A stretch of DNA of 64,000 nt from assembly GCF_900625025.1 (NCBI RefSeq), contig NZ_LR130584.1, positions 40,123 to 104,122 on the forward strand, written 5' to 3'. The translations under genes and the position numbers were made by a program. The notes beneath the pieces were generated by a model. The model searched no databases and was not told the origin of the DNA. It worked only from the letters and a program-made list of their open reading frames with translations. Positions 35,695 through 45,129 of this stretch are shown piece by piece; the stretch's first letter is position 1, and every line of letters starts with the position of its first letter. The stretch is from Lachnoclostridium sp. Marseille-P6806 (GTDB lineage Bacteria > Bacillota > Clostridia > Lachnospirales > Lachnospiraceae).

Positions 35695-36807
35695 TTACTG
35701 CGGCTCTATCAGCTGCTCTCTTGTCAGCTTCTTGGTCCAATGGCCGTAATTGCATTTGATAAAAGCAGGCACACACTTGAATATCTGATCCGCATTGAGG
35801 CACCATACAACCACAATCGGGGAGGCGTGAACGACAAACGCCATCAGAAAAGATACCGGGATGACAATCATCCATATGCTGATCAGATCAAGCTTCATGC
35901 AATACCTTGTATCGCCCCCGCCGCGGATAATCCCCGCATTGGTCGGCATCTGATACGACATGAAGACCTCGACCACAGAAAGAATGATGAGGAACTGATT
36001 CGCCATGGCTTTCGTTTCCCTCTCGAGATGATACAGAGAAAGAATCGGAACCCGGATAAAAAACAGCAGAAGCCCCGCTGTAATGCCGATGCCTACGAAG
36101 ATCACCTGCAGCGTCCGCGCATAGGCGCGAAGCTTTGTCATGTCACCCTCACCGATCGTTTTACCAGCCAGATAGGCCGACGTGGAAGCGGAGCCGATGG
36201 CTATCGACTTGACCAGAACAAAAAGCGTGGAGGCGACGCTGTTGGCGGCAATCGCCCTTGCCGTCATGTGCCCTAAGATCGCATTCTGCGCCGCGTTGTT
36301 GAGTCCCCAGAGACCATTGACAACGAGCATCGGCGTCATGACCCGGAAATAGTCGCCGCGAAGTGTTTTATCCGTACGGAAATAATCCTGCAGCCTCATA
36401 TGGATCGCGGCATTCTGATAACGCATACCCTCCGCGATGATTGCCTCATCGGTGGTAAAGCAGGCGAGAATCTGATGCGGAAACAGCGATACAGTCAGGA
36501 AAAGCAGCGCCGAAATAACAAGGGCAAAGTGCATCGCGATGGAGGCAAGCCGGCGTATCGGCTCCTCCAGCTTTTTCCCGAAGTACTGGCTGCCCAACAC
36601 CACGATACCCTCACCCGCCGCAAGCAACAGCTGCTGGTAAATAAACTGTATCTGGTTGATTACGGCGACCCCGGACAAAGAGACCTCGCTGTAAACGCCC
36701 AGCATGACATTATCCGCCAGATTGACGCTGAGCGTGAGGACGTTCTGCAATATCAGAACAAGCGCCATGGAGAAAAATGTCTTGTAAAACTGCCTGTCGT
36801 TGACCAT
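35695..36807 (-). CDS. MATE family protein with internal deletion
   Basis: 370 residues, about 80 short of the family norm. Both halves are recognisable: LILQNVLTLSVNLADNVMLG at the start and QNAILGHMTARAIAANSVAS and NAGIIRGGGDTRYCMKLDL later. Around residues 128-140 (AEGMRYQNAAIHMRLQDYFRTDK) the sequence jumps from the third helix region to the loop before helix 7, so helices 4-6 are missing in frame. Probably non-functional. No pre-start repeat is present upstream. Confidence 0.75.
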   Translation of the reverse strand: MVNDRQFYKTFFSMALVLILQNVLTLSVNLADNVMLGVYSEVSLSGVAVINQIQFIYQQLLLAAGEGIVVLGSQYFGKKLEEPIRRLASIAMHFALVISALLFLTVSLFPHQILACFTTDEAIIAEGMRYQNAAIHMRLQDYFRTDKTLRGDYFRVMTPMLVVNGLWGLNNAAQNAILGHMTARAIAANSVASTLFVLVKSIAIGSASTSAYLAGKTIGEGDMTKLRAYARTLQVIFVGIGITAGLLLFFIRVPILSLYHLERETKAMANQFLIILSVVEVFMSYQMPTNAGIIRGGGDTRYCMKLDLISIWMIVIPVSFLMAFVVHASPIVVVWCLNADQIFKCVPAFIKCNYGHWTKKLTREQLIEPQ

Positions 36808-36939
36808 GATGAGGGACTTCCTTATATAATAAAAAAATCCGCGCCATCGTCAACGCTCCATCTCCGGTCTATGGGCATCGATCCATTCCAGAACGATAAA
36901 GCACGGCGCTGCCTCCGTTAATAGTTCCCGCGTTCAGAT

Positions 36940-38406
36940 TTATGGGGTGCTCTTCACGAACCGTTGTTTTGGGCTCTTCGGGGTCTCCGGCATCGTCATT
37001 TGCACCAACCCCTTTTCTATCATCGGGTTCACATAGGCACGCATGACGTATGCGACGGTTCCTATTCCGAGATGTTCGGCTATCTCCTGCCTGCTTCTCG
37101 GCATTTTCAGAAACATCAGCAGCTCTTCTTCCTTATCTTTCAGCCCTCGCTGAGCGGCCTGTTTCTGCTCCTCGTCCTGCACATTGTTGTACAAAGTTAC
37201 TGTAAACGTTCCTCTCTCATCCGCAAAGACCGGTTCTTTCAATCCCGCTTCTTTCATGGCGCGCCTTATGGTTGGAATCCCGGAATATCGGTTTTCTGTC
37301 AGATTCATAAGCTCGAGCGCCGTGACCAACACCGGATTTCTGGTATCCGGCTGCATTTTCCCCAGTTGATCGATCTGAATACGTCCATAAAGCCCGCCCG
37401 GATTTTTGATCTCGATCCGATCCGAATACATCAAAATCTGTATCGGCATACCCTCCGTATGAATGCTGTAATCTCTGTGAACCAGAGTGTTCAAAATCGC
37501 TTCTCTGACCGCCGTGATCGGATAATCCGTGCGGTCCTCCCGTTTTCCTGTCTCCGGATTGATGATGGTTTTTGTTCTCATATTCCTGCGGACAAATGCG
37601 ATCGCCCGATCCAGCATATCAGAAATATTTCCCTCTATCCTCTGATTATCAATGAAACGTTCTCCAAAATCACCGAACTCACCCGGCTCATCTCCCGGCA
37701 ATACGACGGCAGTAATACAGAGCTGCGGAAAAAAGGCCTGCGGGTATCTGCAAAACAGCAAAACCGAGCTCAGCGTTACGTCTCCGTTCCTCGTGATGCT
37801 CATCAACTCACGAATCGTTTCATCCGGCAGGGAGCTCAAATTCGGCTTTTCCGCTTTCAGGCAGTCCATATAATCATCCAGCAGCGCTTTATCGAGCACC
37901 GCATACGAGGCTCTCGGCACCGGTCGGATATCATCCTGATACTTTTTCCGAAAAGCCTCATAGCTGTACACTTCATACTCTGTCATCGGCTCATCGCTGT
38001 CCCCCACTCGCACATAAGAGCCTTTCAGCCATCCTCTTCCCCTGTAATAGCAAGGCCGCTCCGAAAGATCAATTCCGGGAATTTCCGCAGATACAAAAAG
38101 CTTCCCGTCCTTTTCCGCAACAGTAAGAAGCGGTCTCACCGGCGGCTCCATCTGAATACACTGCTCATTAATTTTCTTCTGAATATCCTGCGAATCATAT
38201 ACTCCGCATTCATTGAAACCGTTTTTTTCATCAACACCAAAAATAATCACTCCTCCGTCATCCTGATTGGAAAAACTGGAAAGAGTGTCATAAAGCCGCT
38301 TCGGGCAGCCGAATTCAGCCGCTTTCAATTCAAGAGTCTGTGTTTCACACTTACTTACCTGAATCATCTTTAACTTTTCAAGGAGTTCTTCTCTTGTCAT
38401 TTTCAC
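36940..38406 (-). CDS. AlbA_2/Schlafen-domain putative transcriptional regulator (RecG-like helicase-related)
   Basis: 488 residues. The N-terminal AlbA_2 domain (ETQTLELKAAEFGCPKRLYDTLSSFSN; GGVIIFGVDE) is followed by an ATPase-like HATPase_c_4 region (REAILNTLVHRDYS; DRIEIKNPGGLYG) and a C-terminal winged helix (SRQEIAEHLGIG). Such proteins are common, poorly understood regulators in Clostridia, often misnamed ATP-dependent DNA helicases. It stands alone with a promoter region of about 90 AT-rich bases upstream. Function unknown. Confidence 0.85.
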   Translation of the reverse strand: MKMTREELLEKLKMIQVSKCETQTLELKAAEFGCPKRLYDTLSSFSNQDDGGVIIFGVDEKNGFNECGVYDSQDIQKKINEQCIQMEPPVRPLLTVAEKDGKLFVSAEIPGIDLSERPCYYRGRGWLKGSYVRVGDSDEPMTEYEVYSYEAFRKKYQDDIRPVPRASYAVLDKALLDDYMDCLKAEKPNLSSLPDETIRELMSITRNGDVTLSSVLLFCRYPQAFFPQLCITAVVLPGDEPGEFGDFGERFIDNQRIEGNISDMLDRAIAFVRRNMRTKTIINPETGKREDRTDYPITAVREAILNTLVHRDYSIHTEGMPIQILMYSDRIEIKNPGGLYGRIQIDQLGKMQPDTRNPVLVTALELMNLTENRYSGIPTIRRAMKEAGLKEPVFADERGTFTVTLYNNVQDEEQKQAAQRGLKDKEEELLMFLKMPRSRQEIAEHLGIGTVAYVMRAYVNPMIEKGLVQMTMPETPKSPKQRFVKSTP

Positions 38407-38787
38407 TTTCTCCTTATTTATTTAATATTCTAGTGTCATTTTTTTAGAAGTCAAGAAAAGAACTTAAATTTTTAAGTTTATATTTTTGTTCTTTTTATGT
38501 TCCTGATTTCAGTTGTTTGGTTCGGTTTTCAGTTTCCCTCCCGGCTTTGTGACTGCATTTTTCAGTTTATACTTTTAATCAGGCCAAAGAAAAAACAAAA
38601 TAAAGGGGCCTCACTCAAGAGACCCCTGCAACACACAAAATTAATCCGCTTACGAGCATGTCCTAAGAGAAAGAGGGAAAACTGTGCAGTCCATAGCGGA
38701 AAAGCAGTACCGCTGTCCATGGCAATGAAACCGCAAAATTGTCAATAGCCTGCTTTATTGTTCAGTTGCCCTTTGGTGCATATGTTT
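38407..38787. other. intergenic region with terminator of the GH2 operon
   Basis: AT-rich spacer with no credible gene. A hairpin at 38604-38627 (AGGGG.CTC / GAG.CCCCT) is followed on the minus strand by T-rich sequence, so it probably ends the GH2/GPH transcript about 160 bases after the stop. The upstream part (38407-38500) should contain the promoter of the AlbA_2 gene. Confidence 0.45.
38604..38627 (-). terminator. terminator downstream of the GH2 gene
   Basis: Stem of about eight pairs with one bulge, loop ACTCAA-like, T-rich run on the minus strand after it. Confidence 0.55.
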
Positions 38788-41196
38788 TTACCGGATTGCT
38801 TGGCTCTGATCTACCAGGCCGTCAGCGCTCACCGTGATGCCGCTCTCCGGTGCGGTCAGATACACAACTGCCAGAGTTCTGCCATGGTAACTCGTTTCTT
38901 CTGCATCCACAAAGCTCTCCTCGGTTTTCTGGCGGGCAGAACCGAAAGCCAGCAGCTCACAGCCCTCTGTCTTTACCTGAAGCAGGCGATCCGCATTGCT
39001 CTCAGGTACGCCATTTTCTCCGCAGATGTCAATTTCCAGGAAACGAATCTTGGGATCCACAGCAGATGCTGCTTCCTGACGGATGCAGATCTGCAACTCA
39101 CCCTCTGCAGAAGTCAGTGTGCAGCTATCCAGAACGCCGCCGTCCTCTGCACAGGCTTCTGCCGTCAGAGTGCCGGGGTGATAATCAATTTCAAAAACAG
39201 CCTTGCTGTCGCTGACAGCCATCTGGCCCAGCAATTCCCCGTTCAGATACAGCTTAACCTGAGGCGCCTGAGTATAGCACTCTACGGACACCGGGTTGCC
39301 CTCGCAGCCTTTCCAGGCCCAGCTGGGGATAGCATTGGTGCCGCGCCATGCACTCTTAAATGGGGTCTGGCCGGGGTGATTTGCAGGAGTTACTGCCATA
39401 TGGATCCGCATATCCTCGCTCCATACCACATCTGCATAAAGAGCTTCGCCGTCCGGGTGGCCAATCAGATCAATGACACCTGCGCCGCCAGTAAGCCAGG
39501 GATAAGGCTTATCAAAGGACATGGCATCCATAGAATAGCTCCACACACCGATGCCGCTCTCACCCAGATAATCCCATGCCGTCCACATAAAATCACCCAC
39601 CAGATACGGATATTTTTTCACCATTGCCCAGTTTTTGCCGATATCCTGAGGGAAAGTCTCGCTGCCAAAGATGACGCGGTTGGGATGGGCTTCGCCTTCC
39701 AGCGGGTACCGTCCAGAAGCGTAGTTATAGCCTGCGATATCCAGTGCATCCAGGATCGGGGTGGTTGCCCTGTCCGCCTCCTCGCTGTCTGCACAGTGGT
39801 TCATGCCAGCACCCATGGACTGGGTCATCATGTTAAACATAGTGCTGTCCATCTTGCTCATCTCGGGCATCTTGAATGCCTGCTCCTGTCCTGCTTCCGA
39901 ATTGCCGCCAATCCCGGAGGCAGTATCCATATTGACACCACCGTCCGCGTTATACATTTCCATGCCCTTGGCGGCGTTAGAAACGATCATCAGGTTCAGG
40001 CCGGCGGATACCGGTCTGGAAGCATCCAGTATATGGAAATAATCAATCATTTCCTGTGCCAAAATCATGCCCTTTTCTTTAGCCGGCTCACTAATCTCAT
40101 TGCCGATAGAATACATGATTACGGAAGGATGGTTAAAATCCTTTTCCACCATCCTGCGAATATCATCCCGGTAGTAGGTAAGGAAATTCTCTGCGTAATC
40201 GTACTTGCTCTTATGCTGATACCACATGTCCCATGTCTCATCCATCACCATAATGCCCAGCCGGTCGCAGGCATCCAGCATAGCTCTGGAACAGGGATTG
40301 TGGGAAGAACGGATGGCATTGAAGCCGTATTCTTTCATGATTCTGACCTTACGCTCTTCCGCCGCGGGAAAAGAGCGGGCACCCAGAACACCGTTATCAT
40401 GATGAATGCATCCTCCTTTCAGGTAGGTTTCCTGCCCATTGATGAACAGACCCTTGGAGCACCAGGTAATCGTGCGGATGCCCACATTCTCGCTGACGGA
40501 ATCGATAACCCGGCCCTCTGCGCAGAGAGTAACCTCGCATCGATACAGGTAAGGATTCTCCGGGCTCCACAAATTAGCATCCGGGATGGTCAGCCGCAAT
40601 TCATTGCCCTGCCCTTCTGCTGCCAGCTTACCTGCTGCATCAAATACTTTCACAATCGTATCTGTGTTTTTCGCTTTGGTGCATACGCTGGCAACCGCTA
40701 TCACAGCCGGATCAATGGAAACGGTAGAGACGCGAACGCCATGGACCGCGATATGCTCCTGCTCCTGTACATACAGGGTAACCGGGCGGTAAATGCCGCT
40801 GCCGGTATACCACCGGCTGTTGGGCTGCTCGTCATTCTTTGCCACAACACGGATTGTGTTGACCTGGCCTGCGATCAAGGCATCAGAAATATCAAATAAG
40901 CCTTCCGTGTAGCCATAAACGATCTCACCCACCTGGTTTTCATTGACATAGACAGCTGTCTTGCGAAAACCCCCCTGGAACTCGATGGATACCTTCTTAT
41001 TTTTCCAGTCAGCCGGAACATCCAACTCTTGAATGTACTCATAAATCCCACCGGGAAAATAGGCGCCGGAGGCTTTGCTCTCGCAGTTCGGATCTCTTTT
41101 TTCTTCAATCATCGCATCGTGAGGGACGCGAACAATCCTATATTCTGGCTCACCCAGACGCCGGAATTTCCAGTTATCTCTTAAATCAATTTTCAT
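38788..41196 (-). CDS. glycoside hydrolase family 2 (beta-galactosidase/glucuronidase-type)
   Basis: About 802 residues. Order of domains: sugar-binding sandwich (to about 150), immunoglobulin-like domain, TIM barrel (about 250-550), then DUF4982-like and C-terminal sandwich domains (LYLNGELLGQ). Acid/base Glu367 lies in YSIGNEISEP and the nucleophile is Glu513 in IFGSETF. No signal peptide, so it acts inside the cell. The ATG at 41196 fits the AGAGGA site best; it overlaps the end of the symporter gene by 11 bases. Operon and divergent AraC regulator suggest import and hydrolysis of one beta-glycoside. GH2 substrate class is not decidable here. Confidence 0.9.
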   Translation of the reverse strand: MKIDLRDNWKFRRLGEPEYRIVRVPHDAMIEEKRDPNCESKASGAYFPGGIYEYIQELDVPADWKNKKVSIEFQGGFRKTAVYVNENQVGEIVYGYTEGLFDISDALIAGQVNTIRVVAKNDEQPNSRWYTGSGIYRPVTLYVQEQEHIAVHGVRVSTVSIDPAVIAVASVCTKAKNTDTIVKVFDAAGKLAAEGQGNELRLTIPDANLWSPENPYLYRCEVTLCAEGRVIDSVSENVGIRTITWCSKGLFINGQETYLKGGCIHHDNGVLGARSFPAAEERKVRIMKEYGFNAIRSSHNPCSRAMLDACDRLGIMVMDETWDMWYQHKSKYDYAENFLTYYRDDIRRMVEKDFNHPSVIMYSIGNEISEPAKEKGMILAQEMIDYFHILDASRPVSAGLNLMIVSNAAKGMEMYNADGGVNMDTASGIGGNSEAGQEQAFKMPEMSKMDSTMFNMMTQSMGAGMNHCADSEEADRATTPILDALDIAGYNYASGRYPLEGEAHPNRVIFGSETFPQDIGKNWAMVKKYPYLVGDFMWTAWDYLGESGIGVWSYSMDAMSFDKPYPWLTGGAGVIDLIGHPDGEALYADVVWSEDMRIHMAVTPANHPGQTPFKSAWRGTNAIPSWAWKGCEGNPVSVECYTQAPQVKLYLNGELLGQMAVSDSKAVFEIDYHPGTLTAEACAEDGGVLDSCTLTSAEGELQICIRQEAASAVDPKIRFLEIDICGENGVPESNADRLLQVKTEGCELLAFGSARQKTEESFVDAEETSYHGRTLAVVYLTAPESGITVSADGLVDQSQAIR

Positions 41197-42538
41197 CATG
41201 CTTCCTCTCCAATACAGCATTTTCGACATCAACTTTCATCAGATACAGGAACACAGTGATCAGGATTGTCAGAAAAAGAGGTGCGCCGGCCATCAGAAAT
41301 TTGATCGCATTGATGACGGCGGGAGTCTGAACCTCAGCACTGCCAACATAACCAGCTGCAGCCAGAACCCACCCGGAAATCCCGGCACCCAGACCGCCGC
41401 CGACTTTCATCCCGATGGAGGAGCAGGAGAACATCATCCCCTCAGTGTGAAGGCCGGTCTTCAGAAAATTATTCTTGGCAACCTCTGCAACAATTGCATT
41501 CAAGCTACCCACCAGGAAAGCAGAGGTAACACAGCGAACGAAAGCCGTGACCAGCATTCCGCTGAAATTCGCAGTATATGTAAAGTATGCAGACACAACA
41601 GAAACCATTGTAGTAGCGATGTAAGTACCCAGATTAACCTTATACATGCCAAACTTTTTAACCATCGCAGGGTTCAGAGCCAGACCAATAATCATAACAA
41701 ACGCACTCATAGAGGTGATCCCCATAAGAGCAGGATTCCCCAGAATATACTGATAATAGTAAATACCGATGGAGGAGCCAAGGCTACCCGTAATATAGAA
41801 AGCCAGGTAAATTCCCAACAGAAGCAGGTAGTATTTGTTGGCCAGAATGCTTTTCAGCAGAACAAAGAAAGATTCCTCCCGGAAAGTTTCGGATTTGATG
41901 TTCTCTTCTTCCGCGACTTCCTTGCAGCACAGGCTGGCCAGAGAATTGAAGATCAGGAAGACAGCAGCATAAACCATAGCCATCGTTCTCCAACCGGCCA
42001 TACCGCCGCCCATTGCAGAAACGCCGGCAACGGTAACCCCCATAACTACCATGCTTCCCACGATCGCAAAAACATAGCGGAAAGAGCCCAGAGAAACACG
42101 CTCCGCATCGTTTTTGGTAATCAGAGCGGACATAGTTGCGTAGGAAATGTTATTGGCGGTATAGAACAGCGCGTTGCCGCAGGTATAGCAGACAAAAAAC
42201 CAAATATACTGACCGACAGTGCCCATACTCGCAGGAACCGCAAAATTCAACACAAGGCTGATAGCGAGGGGAAAACCAGAGTAGAACATCCATGGACGGG
42301 CCTTACCCATTTTGGAGTGGGTCTTGTCAATCAGGCTGCCAAAGAAGACATCGGTAATACCGTCCAACAGCTTACTGACCATGATCAGAGTGCCTACAAT
42401 GCCTGCGTCCAGGCCGACAGCGTCTGTCATATAGATCAGCGCAAAGGAAGTCAGCATCATGTAGAAAAAATTGGAACCCAAATCTCCCGATCCGTATGCC
42501 AACTTTTTCGGTAAAGACAAATACTTTTTTTGTTCCAT
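41186..42538 (-). CDS. GPH-family glycoside/pentoside/hexuronide:cation symporter
   Basis: 450 residues, 12 membrane helices. The GPH landmarks KLAYGSGDLGSNFFYMMLTSF, SKLLDGITDVFFGSLID and KTHSKMGKARPWM are clear, as in MelB/XylP/UidB. GGAGG precedes the ATG by six bases. First gene of the operon with the GH2 enzyme, divergent from an AraC regulator. It should import the glycoside hydrolysed by the GH2 protein together with Na+ or H+. Confidence 0.92.
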   Translation of the reverse strand: MEQKKYLSLPKKLAYGSGDLGSNFFYMMLTSFALIYMTDAVGLDAGIVGTLIMVSKLLDGITDVFFGSLIDKTHSKMGKARPWMFYSGFPLAISLVLNFAVPASMGTVGQYIWFFVCYTCGNALFYTANNISYATMSALITKNDAERVSLGSFRYVFAIVGSMVVMGVTVAGVSAMGGGMAGWRTMAMVYAAVFLIFNSLASLCCKEVAEEENIKSETFREESFFVLLKSILANKYYLLLLGIYLAFYITGSLGSSIGIYYYQYILGNPALMGITSMSAFVMIIGLALNPAMVKKFGMYKVNLGTYIATTMVSVVSAYFTYTANFSGMLVTAFVRCVTSAFLVGSLNAIVAEVAKNNFLKTGLHTEGMMFSCSSIGMKVGGGLGAGISGWVLAAAGYVGSAEVQTPAVINAIKFLMAGAPLFLTILITVFLYLMKVDVENAVLERKHDEN

Positions 42539-42588
42539 AAGAGTCCTCCAAAATTATATTTTCGTCAGTTCTTTACCTGCTTGCTCCA

Positions 42589-42616
42589 ATTGTATATAAT
42601 AAAAATATTCCAACAA
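42589..42616 (-). promoter_or_regulatory. candidate promoter of the GPH-GH2 operon
   Basis: On the minus strand TTGTTG (42611-42616) and TACAAT (42589-42594) are 16 bases apart, about 50 bases before the symporter start, in the AT-rich spacer shared with the divergent AraC gene. Moderate match only. Confidence 0.4.
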
Positions 42617-42669
42617 TACCATAATCAAGGTCGCAAAATCAGAATTTTTATCATATTCGAGGCTCCAAA

Positions 42670-43770
42670 ATGAATCGAATGCAAGAAGCCCAGGTCACCC
42701 GAAATACATCGTCCCATGGAACCCGGGTTTCCAGTACTCCGGCTTCGGAGGAGTACCAGCCGGAAGACAAATCCATGCAAGCTTTCCATCAGGTACAGCT
42801 GATAATTGAAACTGTCCGGCCCAACGGCGACCCACGGTTAAAGGTGGCAATGCTGAATCCGGATTATCAATACGACACAGAAGTTCCCAAAGCGGACACC
42901 GATTCCGTTTTCGGCCGGACAAATCTGCATCAGCATTCCTTTTTCGAACTGGTATACGTGCGTCAGGGCAATATGTATCAGAATATCGAGAACAGAATCC
43001 ACCTGTATTCCGAGGGCTCTTTCTGCCTGATGAATCAGAATATCCACCACGCGGAGCTTTTCTCCACGGATTACGAAGCGGTGTTCTTCGCCTTGCCTCA
43101 GCAGATCATTGAGGATCTGTTTTCCGACGAGAGAAACCAGTATTTTGCTTCGGAAAAGGATCCAGACCTCGATGAAATCCGCTCCTTTTTCCAGAACAAC
43201 GGCGAGGAAAACAAGAAAGCCCTGCGAGAATACATCGACTTTGTTTTGAAGCCGGAGGCCCTTAAAGAGAAAGCAGCCATGATCAGCCGCTTTGAAGCTC
43301 TGCTCCGCTATTTCCTGATTTCCTCACCAGGCAGGACTTTCCACATTAAGGGAACCCTGATGGAAATTTTTACTGCTATCGTTGACAAAAATTCCTACGA
43401 CAATATTCCCATCAACGTGGGGACAGAGCAGGAAGCGAAGATCTTTGACCGGATTTCCGATATTATGAAGACCACTCATGGCCGGGCCTCCCGATCGGAT
43501 CTGTCATGTGCCTTGAAATATGATGGATCTTACCTGAATGACATTGTTAAGAAATACTCAGGACTGAATATTTTCGGCTACGGCACTCTTTACACCATGC
43601 GGGAGGCCGTTTCCCTGCTGACACACACAGAACTGTCTATCGAGGAAATTATGAGCGAGCTGGATTTTTCCAACCGAACACATTTCTACAAGATCTTCCG
43701 GGAGTATTATGGAACTACCCCCTGCAAATACCGCTGTATGCTGAAAAGCGCAAGCAGAGTTTTTGACTGA
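42670..43770 (+). CDS. AraC family transcriptional regulator
   Basis: 366 residues at most. A cupin-type N-terminal half (HQHSFFELVYVRQGNMYQNIENRIHLYSEG pattern) is followed by a C-terminal AraC DNA-binding domain with LSIEEIMSELDFSNRTHFYKIFREYYGTTPCKYR features. The start is uncertain: ATG at 42670, or an internal ATG about 105 bases later with GGAAG before it. Divergent from the GPH-GH2 operon and so probably its activator. Confidence 0.85.
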   Translation: MNRMQEAQVTRNTSSHGTRVSSTPASEEYQPEDKSMQAFHQVQLIIETVRPNGDPRLKVAMLNPDYQYDTEVPKADTDSVFGRTNLHQHSFFELVYVRQGNMYQNIENRIHLYSEGSFCLMNQNIHHAELFSTDYEAVFFALPQQIIEDLFSDERNQYFASEKDPDLDEIRSFFQNNGEENKKALREYIDFVLKPEALKEKAAMISRFEALLRYFLISSPGRTFHIKGTLMEIFTAIVDKNSYDNIPINVGTEQEAKIFDRISDIMKTTHGRASRSDLSCALKYDGSYLNDIVKKYSGLNIFGYGTLYTMREAVSLLTHTELSIEEIMSELDFSNRTHFYKIFREYYGTTPCKYRCMLKSASRVFD

Positions 43771-43839
43771 ACACCGGAAGCGTTGTAAGTCCGATTAATG
43801 CCGCATTGAACATTGAATTATGACTACTATATAATTTTG

Positions 43840-44101
43840 TCCGTGTTCAATCATGAGATTGCCGCCAACAGCTACTTGACGCAAGCAGGAATGTTTGAGA
43901 GCCGTGGAAACCAAAAAAGCGATGATCGAATGCTCAGCAAGAAAAGTAGCGCTGGTGGATTCTTCCAAATTTTTGACTCGGGGCCTTTACACCTTTTTCA
44001 GATATGAAGAGCTTGATATGCTGATAACGGTCGAAACAGAACAAAACAAGGGCATCCTGCGCGAGATTGAGCGCAAGGGCGTCACGATCATCAGAGCGTG
44101 A
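43840..44101 (+). pseudogene. DeoR/GlpR-type regulator remnant
   Basis: Only the C-terminal sensor part remains, in two frames. EIAANSYLTQAGMFE is in one frame; ETKKAMIECSARKVALVDSSKF, ALYTFFRYEELDMLIT-like and the closing EIERKGVTIIRA are in the next, joined by a frameshift near 43900. KKAMIE...DSSKF is a strong DeoR signature. The DNA-binding half is gone. Confidence 0.7.
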
Positions 44102-44207
44102 GTGTCTTTCAAATTCTCCGACTTTACTTTTTCACCCGAATCTCTGTGATTTCCTTTATTTATTTTCCTTTTTTGATAAAATAAAGTAAAGTTTCAGGGG
44201 AGGGGCT

Positions 44208-45125
44208 ATGTATTCTTATGAATATCTTGAAACAAAACTGGCAGCCAAAGGCATAAGCAAAACCGATCTGACACATGAGCTCGGGATTTCCTCACGGACG
44301 ATCGCAAAGATTGGGAAAGGGGAAAAGCTCTCGCGGATCGTTCTTCAAAAAATCGCTGATTATCTCTCCTGTGAACCCGAAGACCTCTGCCGGGTTATAT
44401 CTGATAACCCGATCCTGCAGCGTCTTCGTGAAGAAAAAGAAACAAAACTTTCCGGCGGCCTTTACCATGAACTTCAAGTAAGGATGGCTTACAATTCCAA
44501 TCACATGGAGGGCAGCACACTGTCTGAAGAACAGACGCGTCTGATCTTTGAAACCAATACGATTGATGCGGGCGACGGTATTCCTGTTGATGATATTCTC
44601 GAAACAGTCCACCATTTCCGGGCCATCGATTATATCATTGATCATGCCGAAGAAGAGCTTACGGAAGACGGCATCAAAGAGCTTCATTACCTCCTGAAGC
44701 ACGATACCAAAGACGCTTCTCTTAGCTGGTTTGCTGTCGGCGATTACAAGCAAAGAGCCAATGTCGTAGGCGGACATGAAACGGCAAGGCCCATAGATGT
44801 GCCGGCCAGAATGAAAGAGCTTCTGGCCTCCTACAATGCGAAATCCGATATTTCCATTCAGGATATCATCACATTTCACTCGGATTTTGAACACATCCAT
44901 CCATTTCAGGACGGGAACGGAAGAGTCGGACGCCTGATTGCTCTGAAAGAATGCTTTCGCTGGAATATTGTCCCGTTCATTATCGAAGACGCAAAGAAAT
45001 CCTTTTATTACCGCGGCCTTTCGGAATGGGAAAATGAGAGAGGCTATCTCACGGACACCTGTCTGGATGGACAGGATACCTTTCGCAGACTTCTGGACAT
45101 GTTCGATATGGAAACCGACTCATAA
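44208..45125 (+). CDS. Fic-domain protein with N-terminal helix-turn-helix
   Basis: 305 residues. An XRE-like DNA-binding region (residues 5-60, GISKTDLTHELGISSRTIAKI) precedes a Fic domain. The catalytic motif HPFQDGNGRVGR (231-242) is complete, and the autoinhibitory motif SNHMEG (97-102) is present, so this should be an AMP-transferring enzyme held off by its own helix. Ribosome site GGGGAGGGG precedes the ATG. The combination of DNA-binding and Fic domains suggests self-regulated toxin-like or signalling behaviour. Nearly abuts the convergent esterase gene. Confidence 0.87.
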   Translation: MYSYEYLETKLAAKGISKTDLTHELGISSRTIAKIGKGEKLSRIVLQKIADYLSCEPEDLCRVISDNPILQRLREEKETKLSGGLYHELQVRMAYNSNHMEGSTLSEEQTRLIFETNTIDAGDGIPVDDILETVHHFRAIDYIIDHAEEELTEDGIKELHYLLKHDTKDASLSWFAVGDYKQRANVVGGHETARPIDVPARMKELLASYNAKSDISIQDIITFHSDFEHIHPFQDGNGRVGRLIALKECFRWNIVPFIIEDAKKSFYYRGLSEWENERGYLTDTCLDGQDTFRRLLDMFDMETDS

Positions 45126-45129
45126 AATC

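Noticed and set aside
38758..40899. 713-codon open frame on the plus strand
   Set aside because: Antisense shadow of the GH2 gene whose catalytic motifs are intact.
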